The translations under genes were made by a program, and so were the position numbers. A DNA stretch of 64,000 nucleotides from Medicago truncatula (Eukaryota; Streptophyta; Magnoliopsida; Fabales; Fabaceae): positions 60,864,494 to 60,928,493 of the forward strand of contig NC_053045.1 of the NCBI RefSeq assembly GCF_003473485.1, written 5' to 3'. Every line of letters begins with the position of its first letter. The first letter of the stretch is position 1. This document shows, in pieces, positions 22,826 to 34,699 of this stretch. The notes below the pieces were generated by a model. That model saw only the letters and a program-made list of their open reading frames with translations, did not search any database and was not told where the DNA came from.

Positions 22826-25049
22826 AATTTATCTAAGCCCGCCAAAACCATGATCTAATACATTTTTTTATTTCTCTTATATTAACAGGATTTTGTATTA
22901 CGAAGAAAAATAAAACATCCAAAAAAACAAAAAAACATTATAAGTGACTTAATTGAAATAACTTTTAAATATTTTTCTAAATTCATTCTCTACCTGGTTT
23001 AGATGAGCCAAATCTGAACTAAGAGCAATTGTGTATATGAAATACAGCTTAGAATGTGCAATATCGAATTTATATATGCATCCTAAGGACTTAATATTAA
23101 CAAAAAGATCAAGACTTTAGCTTTCGTCAACATCAGTGACCAAAGAGGAAACTTCTTCGAAATTTTGACGCAGTCGGAGCGTAAGCTAGCAAGCACTATA
23201 CCTAGGTTAAAAAAAGAACAAGTTCGCAAGTGACAAACTTGTAAATAAATAATAAAAGTTGTCTCTTAGACTATAACTGTTAAACTTAAATATGGAAATA
23301 ATAAAACCCTAATGGATCGAAAATAACAAACTGAAAATAAAACAAACAAATAATAAAATTAGGTTGAAATAATAAAATACTAATAAAATTACTAAGAAAC
23401 CCTAATTTTAAGAATAATATTAGCCTTTCCCTAAAAAAAAATAAAAAATATTAGCCTATTATTCTGTCCCCATATATTCGTTTTGTTTTTATGTATGTAG
23501 ATGATAATTTTCTACTTTGCACTCTTGCATAAATGCAAAAACAATTTGTATTAATGATAGGACATTTATTTAGGTATGAACACGTTAGCTAACATCACAT
23601 ACCAAGGAGTAAAAGGATTATATCCTCTCTACCCAAAACACAAGTAGCTAGTGAAAACCAACAACAAGTCTTGTTTGTTTCTTTGATAATTTTTGTACGG
23701 GTGGTATGGAATTGATTTATCAGATGCAACACGTACAGAAGAAAATTCGTGGCAATTTCACAAACACGTCTATTCAATTTTAAGAGCTTTAATTTTATAA
23801 AACTGCAGAAGAACAAAAATTAGAGTGTTAAAAATATGTAGCTATATATAAATCGAATTCACAGTCGATAGAATGATACTTCATACTGCCGGAATAATAA
23901 ATTAAGTTTCAACAATATAGTGTATGATAAAGATAATGCATGTCCGTTCAAAAATAAATAAATAATGCATGTATCTTGTTCTTGTCTTAACCCAATTTTG
24001 GATTATTGGATGCTGTAGTTTTATATTTTCGGGGGCATAATTGCAACTTCAGGAAAGCCAAGTACTCAGTTTCTTGTCACGACTTCTACTTGATGTTTTA
24101 CCATGTGAGAATTTTAAATACTTCCAATAATTGTAATTTCTTTTGTTGTTTGTAAATGAAGATGCAAACACCGTCTAAATTGCGAGGTTCCGAGTTCGAA
24201 CCTATAAAGATGTGTAACCTTTTATTTTTTGAAAGATGAAGCTGTGTAAACTAACCATATCAATATTGTCAATTGTATTCTTTAAAAAAAATATTGTCAA
24301 ATGTATAATTTATTTCTTCCATACTGGAAGTTCCAGTAGTAAAGCGAAATTTGCACATCATATGTATTAACGCCATCAAACGCTGTTTGGAGATAAAACC
24401 TCGTAGTCTCCAATTCCATTATTGCTTTGTATGCAATCAACAATGGCGTCAATCAATCTTTGCATTTAAATGTTACATAAAATTAAATCTTTCTTCAGTT
24501 TTTTCTCATTAAAGATAGAGTTATCAATTTATATTTTGCAGCACTCATCCATTCTCCTTAATGGGATAACACGAGCTTCATTAAATGTCTCTCCGTCTTG
24601 AAAAAACCTCAACTGTGTTTTTCCAAGTATAGAAAGGTATTTTAGGTAATATGATCAGCTGATACAATTTTGATTGAGCAATGACAGCAAAGAAAGTAAG
24701 CACCAAGAATCCAATCTTTTGGATCGTTGTTTTAGAAGAGATTGATAAGATGTTCAAAATAATAGTACCAAAGATCACCAATACTTTGATCATTGGAACT
24801 TATGTTATTTTCTTAAATTCTCCAATAGTCTAATCTACTCCAGATTTGTTGTTTTAAAAAATGTTGAAGACAAAACTAAATATCTCTCTATCTTTGTTAT
24901 GAGCTTAATCTATTTTTATCCATCCTTCGTCACCTTCGTACTTTTTGTAGTTAGTCCAATTTACTAGCTACCAATCATGCTCTTTGTGAGTTTTATGCAT
25001 ATGCTTATCAAAGCCAAATTATAGTTCCATATCTAAACGCTTTGCTCCT
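22826..25049. other. gene-less AT-rich stretch
   Basis: I find no supported gene. A minus-strand frame at 24581-24793 is hydrophobic but has no recognisable family, start context or exon partner. A possible SINE relic with a B-box-like GAGTTCGAACC lies near 24200. Confidence 0.4.
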
Positions 25050-26234
25050 TGAACAATGGGTCAAAAGCCTAACCCATGTAAAAATAAAATTTTACATGTT
25101 GTTGAACTGTGATGTTTTAGAAAAAAAGAAATATGGAAAAACAAAACTGAATACATAACTAAGATTAAGTGCACTGAATGTTCTATTAAACTGGGAACCC
25201 CTACTGCCCCCATACGCTTCACAACTTGATTTCCTGAGGCGATTGTAGTTTCCATTATCCTGCGGAAATAACCAAAAGTTAATTACATCGTCATTTATAC
25301 ACTTAGTAACCTATGATATGATTTCTCTTGGCATTCAATCTCAGCAATCAAAATATCAACTCAATATAATATCAATGAAAAGAACTTTGAATATACAAAA
25401 TAGACATCACCTAAAACAGACAAAACAAAGATAAACAACATAATATTGATGGTAAAAATTAGACTAACTATATAAAAAACTTTCAAAGGAAATTGAAATT
25501 CCAAAAACATCCTTGACATTAGTTGCTGCAGCCTACGACTAATACCAAATTCTCTCATTGTATTATAGAAATTGCCGGTCATTACACAAGCTCCTTAGGG
25601 CATAGGTATTAGGTAGTAAACAGTTGGGTCACTTAAGAAAATAATTATACAATCTCTTGTAAATGTATCAATGCAGTAAATGCATCTTGATGTTTACAAT
25701 GCATGGTGATTAAATGATTACAACATTTTAGCAGTTGTCAATTGATGAATGATAACATTAGCACCATATTGTCGCAAATATGTTCATTTAGAAATTTAGA
25801 AAAAGCAGAAGTAAATTTAAAACAGGAATTTACTTCAATCTTTTACTTATTGTGATTTTACAAAAAAATTCATCAAAGGTGATAAAATTTAGAACAAGCA
25901 AAAGCAACATTTTGCAACAATAAGGCGTTATTATTCAACGATTGACAGTTACAAAGATGTAATCAATTAATCATTGACTTTTCGTGATTTTACAGAAAAT
26001 TTCAACATCAAAATCAATGCCATTTAGAACAAGCAAAAGCAACATTATAAACCAAAACCAAAACCAACAAAGAGAAAGTCACCAACCAATCATAAAAAAG
26101 AGAAAGCTAAAACCCATGCAATGTAAGCATACATGCAGACTATCTTTTCTATTGTTGATCATAAAAATCTCTCACGAGTAAATCCATTATGCAGGGAAAA
26201 CCATAAATACAACAAACATACTTCAAAAAGCCCT

Positions 26235-26516
26235 TGATTTATATTAAAACAGCTTGTGAGCTTATCAACTGGCATAAGCACTTGTGAGACTAGTTGATAA
26301 AACTATATGGAAACAGCTTAAGACATGTTCATAAGCTGTTTTCAGCTGATTTTCATAAGCCTTACAAGATAGCTTATGAAAACAGCTTATGGCTTACACA
26401 AAAACAATTTAACTTTATTTTATCTTTTGTTATGAAATAGATTTACATAAGTGTATATTATGATAAAACTTATGCTATAAACTGCAAAAAAGAATTGTTT
26501 ATCCAAACAGGGCCTA
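26235..26516 (-). mobile_element. GGCCTGGATTGGATAA MITE family, copy C
   Basis: Read on the minus strand it starts AGGCCCTGTTTGGATAAACA and has the same internal ATAAGCT blocks as copies A, B and D. It lies about 170 bp downstream of the SEC61 gamma stop codon, possibly within a 3'UTR intron. Confidence 0.75.
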
Positions 26517-26681
26517 AGCTCTCAAATTCAAGCTACCGCATGAATAAATTTGTTTAAATGCTGCCAACAATTACATCAAAACTTCATACCAACCATTCCA
26601 TCAAATATATTCTTCAAATTAAAGGAAGTTATAAGTTTACAAATAAAAAATTGAAGTTCAGTGTGAGGGAATATAATTTAC

Positions 26682-26989
26682 CTAACCAGATCCAACGATG
26701 ATGTTGTTAATTGGGATGAAAATGAGCTTAACGAAAAAGCCAACGAATCCCATCACAACGAAACCGATGGCAGTGCGCACAGCAACCTTAGAGAATTCTG
26801 CAAAACGAAATGTACAATAAAATTAAAGATCCATAGCACAGAGATTCATAAGACGAAAATCAAAGAGAAATGAAAGGGATTTTGAGTTTGTTTACCTTTG
26901 CGATCGGGTTTGTGGCATCGCTTGACGAGCCTTACGCTGTCCTTAGCGAATTCTCTGAGTGGATCGAAAACAGAATCAATGGCGTCCAT
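26682..26989 (-). CDS. SEC61G: protein transport protein Sec61 subunit gamma
   Basis: Two coding exons, 26989-26896 and 26797-26682, join in frame and encode exactly 69 residues, the usual length for plant Sec61 gamma. The N-terminal cytosolic part reads [20 protein letters not shown] followed by [11 protein letters not shown]. The single C-terminal membrane segment covers [20 protein letters not shown] to IIVGSG. Sec61 gamma (SecE homologue) is the tail-anchored clamp subunit of the ER translocon with Sec61 alpha and beta. A 5'UTR intron is visible (donor GT at 27167-27166, acceptor AG at 27002-27001), placing the leader exon near 27168-27210. The stop TAG is followed at once by GTAAAT, a possible donor for a 3'UTR intron. 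The family call is near certain. Confidence 0.97.
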
Positions 26990-27210
26990 TTTCTTTCGAT
27001 CTGAGAATTGAAACAAATTGGATAATTAATTAAGAGATTCGATTAAGAATTTTCAAGAGACGAAAAAATCTAGATCGAAATCAAAGGCAACAGAATCAAT
27101 TTTTCTATTCAAAGTAAATAAAATAAAAAGCCTAATAATCGAAGTCTTAGTGGAGAAGAGAAGATACCTTAATCTGTGTGTTAGGACTTGGGGATTTGTT
27201 TGTCTGCAAC

Positions 27211-28265
27211 AAAACGAAAGGTTTATTGATGTGTGAAAAAATATATATATATGCATTTACCTTATAAACCAATCAAAATTCGTTGTCATTCCACGTCAGA
27301 TTTCTTTTTTATTATTACAAGACTAAAAAGGCACAAAAATAAAAAAATAAAATAAAACAAAAAAAATATATATATTACAATCTACGAATCAATTTGCTAG
27401 TGAGTCTGATAAGTCTAGTGGGGAGAGGTGTAAAACATGAGGTGTGAGGAGGAAAAAACTTCAAACTTTGCTAAGCGAACGCAACTATTATATTACTCTC
27501 CCGAAGAGTGCGAGTAATTGATACGATTCAATTCAGGTTGATAAGATCATTGACATCTTGAATTAAAGTATCAACATATTTGTGGTATCGAAAAGTTGAT
27601 AAGTTGGTGTCTGAGCATTTGAGAAGCAAGTTTTAGCCAATCACAAGGGTCGTCGATGAAGAACTTTGCAGATGTGATACGGAGAGAGTCTGAGATTTTA
27701 TTTTAATAATTACTCTCTTCTTTCATTTTTAATTGTTGCACTAGCAAGGAAAAAATATTATTATTTATTAAATATTTAATTGTCGTTTTTAAAGTTCAAT
27801 GTAACATTGATTATTGATTCGTCAATAATATCATTAGTTATTTGTTGGACATAGATGAATAAATGAAATATATAAAAAATAATTAAGGGTGTAATACAAA
27901 AATAATAAACAGTATAAAAAAGTCATTGATTTTAATCAAGTAATTGAGCTCAAGTGGTTAATGAGCTTCCCCTAAGATAATCGAGTTTGATTCTTAATAG
28001 AAACACCTAAGCAGACAAAAACTTTAAACTATGAAAAGACGACAATTAAAGAGGAGGCAAGAGAGTATTATTAAATAAGTTTAAACCTAGTGCAGCGAGT
28101 CAATCAAAATCTATGTAAAAATGGAATAAGAAAAATCACACCAAAACTATTTATCCATTTAATACTAATATACAAGTATTGGATTTATATTGGATAGGTG
28201 AATACATTAGATTACCGAGTTAGATGACTTAATTGTACATTTTAAAGTAAAAAATAATGGAAGAT
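27211..28265. other. SEC61 gamma promoter side and AT-rich intergenic sequence
   Basis: The part next to 27200 should carry the SEC61 gamma promoter. At 27938-28020 a tRNA-like segment (TTGAGCTCAAGTGGTTAATG ... GAGTTTGATTC) looks like another old SINE without clear target-site repeats. A minus-strand stretch near 27550-27700 translates to a plausible protein-like peptide but is soon broken by stops. Confidence 0.4.
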
Positions 28266-28274
28266 CGAAGATAG

Positions 28275-29204
28275 GGTGAGCTTTAGCATGGGAAAGGCTA
28301 ATTTTTTCCATCATGAAAAAGCTTTTTTTTACCATTATATTAAAGAGGAGTATTGATTTTATCATGATCTGTTTGCATTATATTATTTTCTCTTTCATAT
28401 CATCTTGGAATCCTAATTTTCTCAGTCATCTTGAATTCCCATTTCTTTACCAATGCCATTCTAGCTATATTGATTTTTGGCCTTTCTTGCAATAATCTTC
28501 GTATGAATTCTCTGTCTTCACCAATTAGCTGGAATTGCAAATTTTCTAGTGTTCTTCCAATGAATCATTCATCTTCAAAATTTTCAATTGAGTTTCTTAC
28601 AAAATCCCAAGCTTTCAAGATTTTTCATTTATCAATATTAGAACCCATAAACTAATTTTTCTTTCATTTTATTCAATACGACCACAAAGTTCTAATATTA
28701 GAACAAACCATTAGAATTCATAGAAAACCAAAAAGATCCAAGGAAGCATGGTAAAATAAAATAAAATAAAAAACCTAATTAAATTTTGTATATATGATGA
28801 TTGATGAAAACGGTTCTCTCGATTGTTGCTGTTGAGGAATCTTAAAGCCATTACAAACTCTTGCTCAGTTGAATTGCATGTATATTAAGAAAAAAATAAT
28901 GGTGATTGTGAGTTGAGCAAGACAAGCAAAAATGAACTTTCTTGGATTTAGTGGAAAAAAATCAATTTTTTTTAACAAAAATTTCAGTCTTTGAACACCA
29001 GAGAAATGGATACGAAGGTGCTTGGTAGAATGTTCTCAGAATGGTTAAGTAAGATTGCTACAAGTGGTGGGTGAGAGAAGCATAGTGAAAAAAAATCTTG
29101 TATTGAGTGTCCATGATAAAATTATGTTCTTTAGTTGATTCAATGGTCAGAAAAAAGCTTTCCCATAATGGGAAAAACTAACATTTTCCATGCTAAACCT
29201 CACC
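28275..29204. mobile_element. Mutator-like TIR element with intact 9-bp TSD
   Basis: This 930-bp element has long TIRs. The left begins GGTGAGCTTTAGCATGGGAA and the right, in reverse complement, GGTGAGGTTTAGCATGGAAA, with similarity continuing for about 60 bp. It is flanked by the perfect 9-bp direct repeat CGAAGATAG (28266-28274 and 29205-29213). No transposase is encoded. Tip sequence and size match the elements at 101-1662 and 37295-38239. Confidence 0.88.
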
Positions 29205-29213
29205 CGAAGATAG

Positions 29214-30242
29214 TTATGGTTTATTATCTATCTAATATTTTTGTGTTATTGTTTGTTAAATCATTACCAACAGAATATTAGCATGTTATTGTCAACAACA
29301 AAAAATATGTTAGCATGTTGTTGGCTTCTCTCATTACAAAATCACAATGGCAATTGTGATTTTGTTAAAGTTTAAAAATGTAGATTATGCAAAACTGCGA
29401 TGATTCACCAAGGTTCTACTGTGAATCCGAACATGCCCTAACTCAACTGGACGCCATATGACAATTCTTCAAAATAAGCTGTATTAACCATGAAAGACGA
29501 TAGAAATGAGTTTAGAAGATTATGTTCACTGCTGCCCTTGAACATTTGGGAAAATGCTAGATTTACTCAACTAATTTTCAATTCAGAGTTAGACAAGCAT
29601 TTTGAAGTGGCATAAAAATTGTCGTGAGTTCCTCTTGAACCGGAGATGTCATCATGGTTAAGCTGCAATATTGAGCAAATCATAAGGCCATGCCGATTTG
29701 TATATACATCAGCAGCTACAGTTGTCAGCTACATATACCCTTGATACTAACGGATAAATAAATAAAAAATTGGTAGTACATGAAAAATACTCTAGCCCAC
29801 ATGCATTAGTTTTCTTTTTATATTTAGATCATAATTATCTAATTTCCACCTTGTATAAATGAAAGAAACTTTGTGTTCATAGATGACATAAAATCAGAGG
29901 GTTGTGACCAAAAAAAATACTGTTTTCATTGCTTTCATTGCTTTAATCATTGTGTAAATACAGTAGCACAACTCAACAAAATAAGCTTTCCATTTGATAC
30001 GATGATATCCCAAGGCAATCAAAACAGAAGCTCACGCCCCAGAATTGTTATATTAGATGCAACACTGGAAGCATTAAGCAGCACGATGAAATTTGCAAAA
30101 CTGTTAAAATATCGTTGTCCAAATGAGCAACATTGTTTCAATAAACCAATAATGTAGCAAAATTTTGATAACACCTGCATGGTGCTCAAGTAGCAAACAT
30201 CGATACAATCTTTCTTGACAAGAAAAAAGTTATGCTTCTCAG
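29214..30242. other. 3' region of the LisH/SRP40-C gene and intergenic sequence
   Basis: The part just below 30242 is the 3' untranslated region of the minus-strand gene ending at 30243. I see no other gene, transposon ends or RNA in this stretch. Confidence 0.4.
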
Positions 30243-33200
30243 TCACTCCTCATCTGAATAATTAAACTTAACTGAGTGGGAATGTAAATCAATAAGTCCA
30301 CCCCTATAGGTCCCACGTTTCTTCTTGGTCTTTTCGTGGCGAAAATCCCTGCAAGAGAAATATTTGGTGTAACCAAAAAAGCAAAATAAGATGGTAATAA
30401 AAGTGTATTTGAAGAAATTACACACATTATAAAACAATTATATTGGTTAGCTGAATAAGAAATTAAAAAGGTTTAGAAAAATGAATGAAATATATTGTAA
30501 AAAATCTAGAAAAAGTTGAACTAGCTTCAGCATTGTCATTCAACAAACGGGTTTTCCATCGAAAACTCGCTAGACAAATCAAAACTTCATGCAACCAACA
30601 GAGTGACCTATTTATAGCTTGTCTATGAAAACATAAATCTTGCAATGCTAAATACACTAAACAAATAATCAATAATGACATTTTTTATGCATGCATTTAA
30701 TACAACTGCAAATATTGGAAATAAAATTGTTTCACTACGGATATGAAATAACAGACCTTCCTCTGACTTGGCCAAGAATTTCTTCTGCTTTTGCACCATA
30801 ACCACTCTCGGCACCATCCTGCAGAGAGATAGACCCATACACATTTCTTAGATAATGCAACTGGGACAAAAATCACAACACCAAATGCATGGAAAACATA
30901 TCAGTATATCACACCTTTGCCCAATATGAGTTATCCTGAAGCCTCTCATCAACAAATTCTACTTTGTCAACCTGTACGCGTTGAAATGCCGCCTTCACTG
31001 GTTTTTGCTGCAATATCATTTGTCACACAAGACAAAAATCCCAACATAAATCTTAGTTTCAATGGTGAAATAGGAGTCCTAAATACATATGACTAAAAAT
31101 CCAAAACTGTATAAGAAATACAATTATCAAAAGCCAGGAATGAAATAATAAATAAAATTAAACAGCATAGAAAGCAGCAAGAGCGGACAAACATTTATGG
31201 GAGAAGGAAATAACTATGAGCATAAGACAAACATATATAGAAATTGGTAATAGTCAACTATTTAATTTAAAGGGATGCCAGCAAACACAATAACCTGAAA
31301 TGTTAGGTAAGTTTTAGACTCTATTCAAGAATTTATAGCACAGGCTGATGTTCTAGTTCCCTAAAGAAAACAGTTTTTTTAATTGAAAATAAAAAGAGGG
31401 GATATAAAGAATATGTATATTCTATCTTAAATGAAGAAACTATACAAGCTCACTGACTGATTTCAAAGTGCCTATCCATTGGCCAGAAGGATGCCATGTC
31501 CATATTCGGAGAGAATAAATACTAGTTATTGCATACCTCAGATGATTCTTTATGTTTTTTCTTCTGAGACTTTTGCACTGCCCCATTCTCAGAGTGCCCG
31601 TTTGGTTTTGCTGATTGGTCTTCTCCCTTAGATTCACTCCCATTTTCTATTTTCCTGCGTTTGGTTTCTTCATCTACCTTCATTTCGGTATCTTGTTCAT
31701 CATTTTCTTTAGAAATTGGTCGTTTTCTTTTCTTAGAATCTTTCTTCTCTTCAGGAATTGCTTCTTCATTTGTTGCATCGGGGTCTCCAATCTGCTCTTT
31801 TGCATCCCCTTCACTAATTGACTTATCTTTCTTTTTCATTTTATGTTTGGACCTCTTCTCTGTCTCAGCACCATTTTCAACTTTGGCATCTATGGATAAA
31901 TCATCCTTAACTTTATTTTCTGTAACTGCATTCTGCTCTATCGCACCCCCTTCAATATTTGACTTATTGTTCTTTTTCTTTTTATGTTTGGACCGTTTCT
32001 CTGTCTCAACACCATTATCAACTTTGGCATCTGTAGATAAATCATCCTTAACTTTGTTTTCAGTACCCACAGTTGGTGACTCCAATTGGTTGTCTTCCGC
32101 ATTATCAACAACAGATTCAGAAACTACGTTGCTTTTCTTTTTCTTTTTTCCCTTGGATTTTTCCTCGTCATTTTTGGAATCCACACCTGCAATTACCAGT
32201 AATTGAAAAGCCACCATTAAGATTTAACTGCCACGATTCAAGAAGCAAGAGAATGAGATATGCAAGAAAGATCTGACTCTTGGAAAGAATAAATAACTCA
32301 ATGTTATAAACAAGAGAGATGGGTTTTTAAGGATTTAAAAGCATACCTTGCGCTTTTTGATCATTGATAGTTGACTTAGCATCCTTGCTACTGAAGAGAG
32401 ATGAAAAACAAGAACAAAAAGCTCAATTAGCATATAAACGAGACAGAAATGACAAATATTAACTGGTTTGTAAGCATGAATTAGAAAAGTGAGATTGCAA
32501 CTTCCAATTATTCCTCCCATAGTTCTCAGTATCAGATTGTGATTCAGAACAGCCAACCCACAATCATAGGTAGTGGGATAACTGCTTGTCTGATGTCTGA
32601 AGATTACAAATGTAGGATAAATAATTCATACTATAAAATGCCGCAAAATGGCGGCCATGGCAGAATGCTGTAGTGAATTTTGTGTCAGCCACCATAGAAA
32701 TTGTTTTAAGCAACAACCACTACTGAAAATTGCCAATTTGCCACAGTATGAAAATTTTATAGCGGTCAACTGCTACTTTTCACTGCTATAGTGTGCTACT
32801 AACAATTACAACTGGTCCAAGCTTTCTAGCTAGTAATTGATATTGTTGATACATGGATCCTCAACAACATCAGACAATGGCCAGTTACACTGTACTTTAT
32901 ACATAGAAATAGAAAACTAAGAACAGTTTTGCACTGGTGGCAAAATCTTGTCAGTGTACAGTTTACAGGATTAGGCAGTGTGTACTGTACTGTGTAGTTC
33001 AAAATCAGTTTTTTACTCCAAAATCTTGAAAGTGTGGAACAAAGCTAAGGTTGTTGGTCTTACCCTGTTTCCAAATATTTGCGGCACATCTCTTCTAGAT
33101 CCACTGTTGAACCCTCTGTATTATCGTTCTGCATCAGAAAAAGGAGCAACAATGTAAAACAGAAGAATAATCCAGCCAAATTTGTTATGGAACGGTGGGA

Positions 33201-34622
33201 AGGAGGACACAGACAGGGAATACAGAGGAATTCTGCTCTATATATGACAGCACAGCATACATCATTCCTTTTGCTGTGTATGCACGCAATTACTTAAAGC
33301 AATCTTAAGCAAGGATCTGTTCTTCTCAGTTTGGTTTGAAAATTTAAAAGAGGAAATGACTCAATTTAGATGACATTCTCAATGCAAATTTATGGCATAA
33401 TAAATATTAAAAGATTTTTTCAATAACTGAGTTTATTAAACAAAAAGCTCCTCGTATAAGATGAAATTAGACTCAGCACTGCATCGAATTTTTAAGAAAC
33501 TCTCCTGTTTAAATTTAAATTCATAAAAATGTAAGCAATTATAAACTTACCGAACTTTTTTTGTGAATGAAGAATCATAACTTGTTTTTGATTAATAAGC
33601 TCTCACAAATTACAAATCAGTCTAAACCAAACCAATACAAGGCACAGAACACCTATTTTGCAATAAAATCAGTTTACATAAAACTTCTCAACAGGCACAT
33701 AAGAGATTTTTACACAATAACTTCTTGCATAACTTTGAAATTAGCTTTTGTGTTTGATTGTTTTTAAAAATTAACTCATTAAATATAACTTGTACATGAT
33801 CACCTACAAGCTTATAGAGACTTTTTGGTAACTGAAGTACAATAAACTAAAGCCTTGTTTGGATAAATAGCTCAATTAAGTGTTTATCACATTAGTGCTT
33901 GTAAGTTATTTCAATAATAATACATAAAATAAAGTCAAATTCACTTGGGTGACTTTGGTGCCTTTGTTCATGTCACTCTCTTAACCAATCATTATATCTC
34001 GTCTAGAAAATTTATTTTAATCATTTATCCATCCTCTAAATACACTAAAGTCACCAAAGTGAAATCCTTTTCACATAAGCTATAAGCTGTTTTCATAAGC
34101 TATTTCGGAAATCTTAGGAAAATAAGCTGAAAGCAGCTTATGGACACGTCATAAACTGTTTTCATAAGCTCTTCCAAACAGTTTCACAGATGTTTATATG
34201 AGTATTTAAGCTCAACTAAGCCAATCCAACCAAATCCTAATTTCAATCGAGATGCTTCTACATACTACAGATATAACATTTCTAGCAGAAAAACAATGAA
34301 AAAACATCTCCAAAAACAACATTACAATCATACAATATTCTACAGATGATAAAAAAATGTAAACTTTATCAAAAACAGTGTCCAAACGAATGAATGGAAA
34401 GTGACCCACCTCAATTTTGGCTTCAGAGAGAAACTTTTTGAGGGTTTTGGAGAATCCAGAGCGTTCCAAGTAAAGAGCAATTGATTGGTTCAGAAGAAGC
34501 TTCTGCTTCTGTTCAGGGTTTAGGGTTCCGTTCTTCATGGTTCGATTGCTTAACAAAACTTGACGAGGAGTGAAAGTGAAGAGGGTTGAAATTCCTTTGA
34601 TACCTGATGGATTTGCAGGCAT
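30243..34622 (-). CDS. LisH and SRP40 C-terminal domain nucleolar protein (NOLC1/Srp40-like)
   Basis: Seven exons join in frame: 34622-34410, 33128-33064, 32390-32347, 32186-31537, 31007-30915, 30818-30757 and 30348-30243, giving 410 residues. An N-terminal LisH motif (NQSIALYLERSGFSKTLKKF) is followed by a long Lys/Glu/Ser-rich low-complexity middle with several basic clusters (GKKKKKS, KRSKHKKKK, KKRKR). The C-terminal SRP40 domain includes AFQRVQVDKVEFVDERLQDN, SYWAKDGAESGYGAKAEEIL and GRDFRHEKTKKKRGTYRGG. Srp40/NOLC1 proteins are nucleolar phosphoprotein chaperones linked to snoRNP and ribosome assembly. Residues 150-196 and 197-243 are a tandem duplication. Translation may instead start at the second in-frame Met (34538), directly before the LisH domain, giving 382 residues. 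Two telo-boxes lie just upstream, fitting a ribosome-biogenesis gene. Family and exons are firm; the role is by homology. Confidence 0.93.
31780..32061 (-). repeat. 141-bp in-frame tandem repeat inside the LisH/SRP40-C gene
   Basis: Two adjacent 47-residue units (32061-31921 and 31920-31780) both begin ENKVKDDLS and include TEKRSKHK followed by a lysine run. The similarity is high but not perfect, so this is an older duplication than the one in the MADS gene. It lengthens the disordered basic/acidic middle region. Confidence 0.9.
33850..34215 (+). mobile_element. GGCCTGGATTGGATAA MITE family, copy D, with a nested MITE
   Basis: It begins AAGCCTTGTTTGGATAAATA and carries the family's internal ATAAGCTGTTTTCATAAGCT motif. 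It ends near AAGCCAATCCAACCAAATCC. It lies in intron 1 of the LisH gene and is split by a 120-bp element at 33942-34061. Confidence 0.75.
33942..34061. mobile_element. 120-bp MITE nested in copy D
   Basis: The ends are inverted: CACTTGGGTGACTTTGGTG at the left and CACTTTGGTGACTTTAGTG in reverse complement at the right. The insertion point interrupts the family phrase 'aaagtcaaatt/acttt', which is continuous in copy B. The flanks AAATT and AAATC may be a slightly mutated target-site duplication. Confidence 0.75.
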
Positions 34623-34674
34623 ACGAAAAGGGACTCTTCAACCCAACCACTCTAATTCATCTTCTGTTAACTGG

Positions 34675-34695
34675 TTAGGGTTTATTTTAGGGTTT
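34675..34695 (-). promoter_or_regulatory. paired telo-box (AAACCCTAA) upstream of the LisH/SRP40-C gene
   Basis: AAACCCTAA occurs on the minus strand at 34683-34675 and again at 34695-34687, about 55-75 bp before the first ATG. Telo-boxes near the transcription start are a known feature of plant ribosomal-protein, translation-factor and nucleolar genes. Confidence 0.6.
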
Positions 34696-34699
34696 TTTC

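Noticed and set aside
24581..25582. Hydrophobic minus-strand frames between 24.5 and 25.6 kb
   Set aside because: There is no recognisable family, and AT-rich DNA often yields such Leu/Ile/Phe-rich frames. Part may be 3'UTR of SEC61 gamma.
27550..27700. Protein-like peptide on the minus strand upstream of SEC61 gamma
   Set aside because: It runs only a few dozen codons before stops and I recognise no domain; possibly a relic.
31615..32276. Plus-strand frames opposite exon 4 of the LisH/SRP40-C gene
   Set aside because: The Ser/Phe-rich translations are antisense images of a Lys/Glu/Ser-rich coding exon. The minus-strand exon joins correctly with six others.
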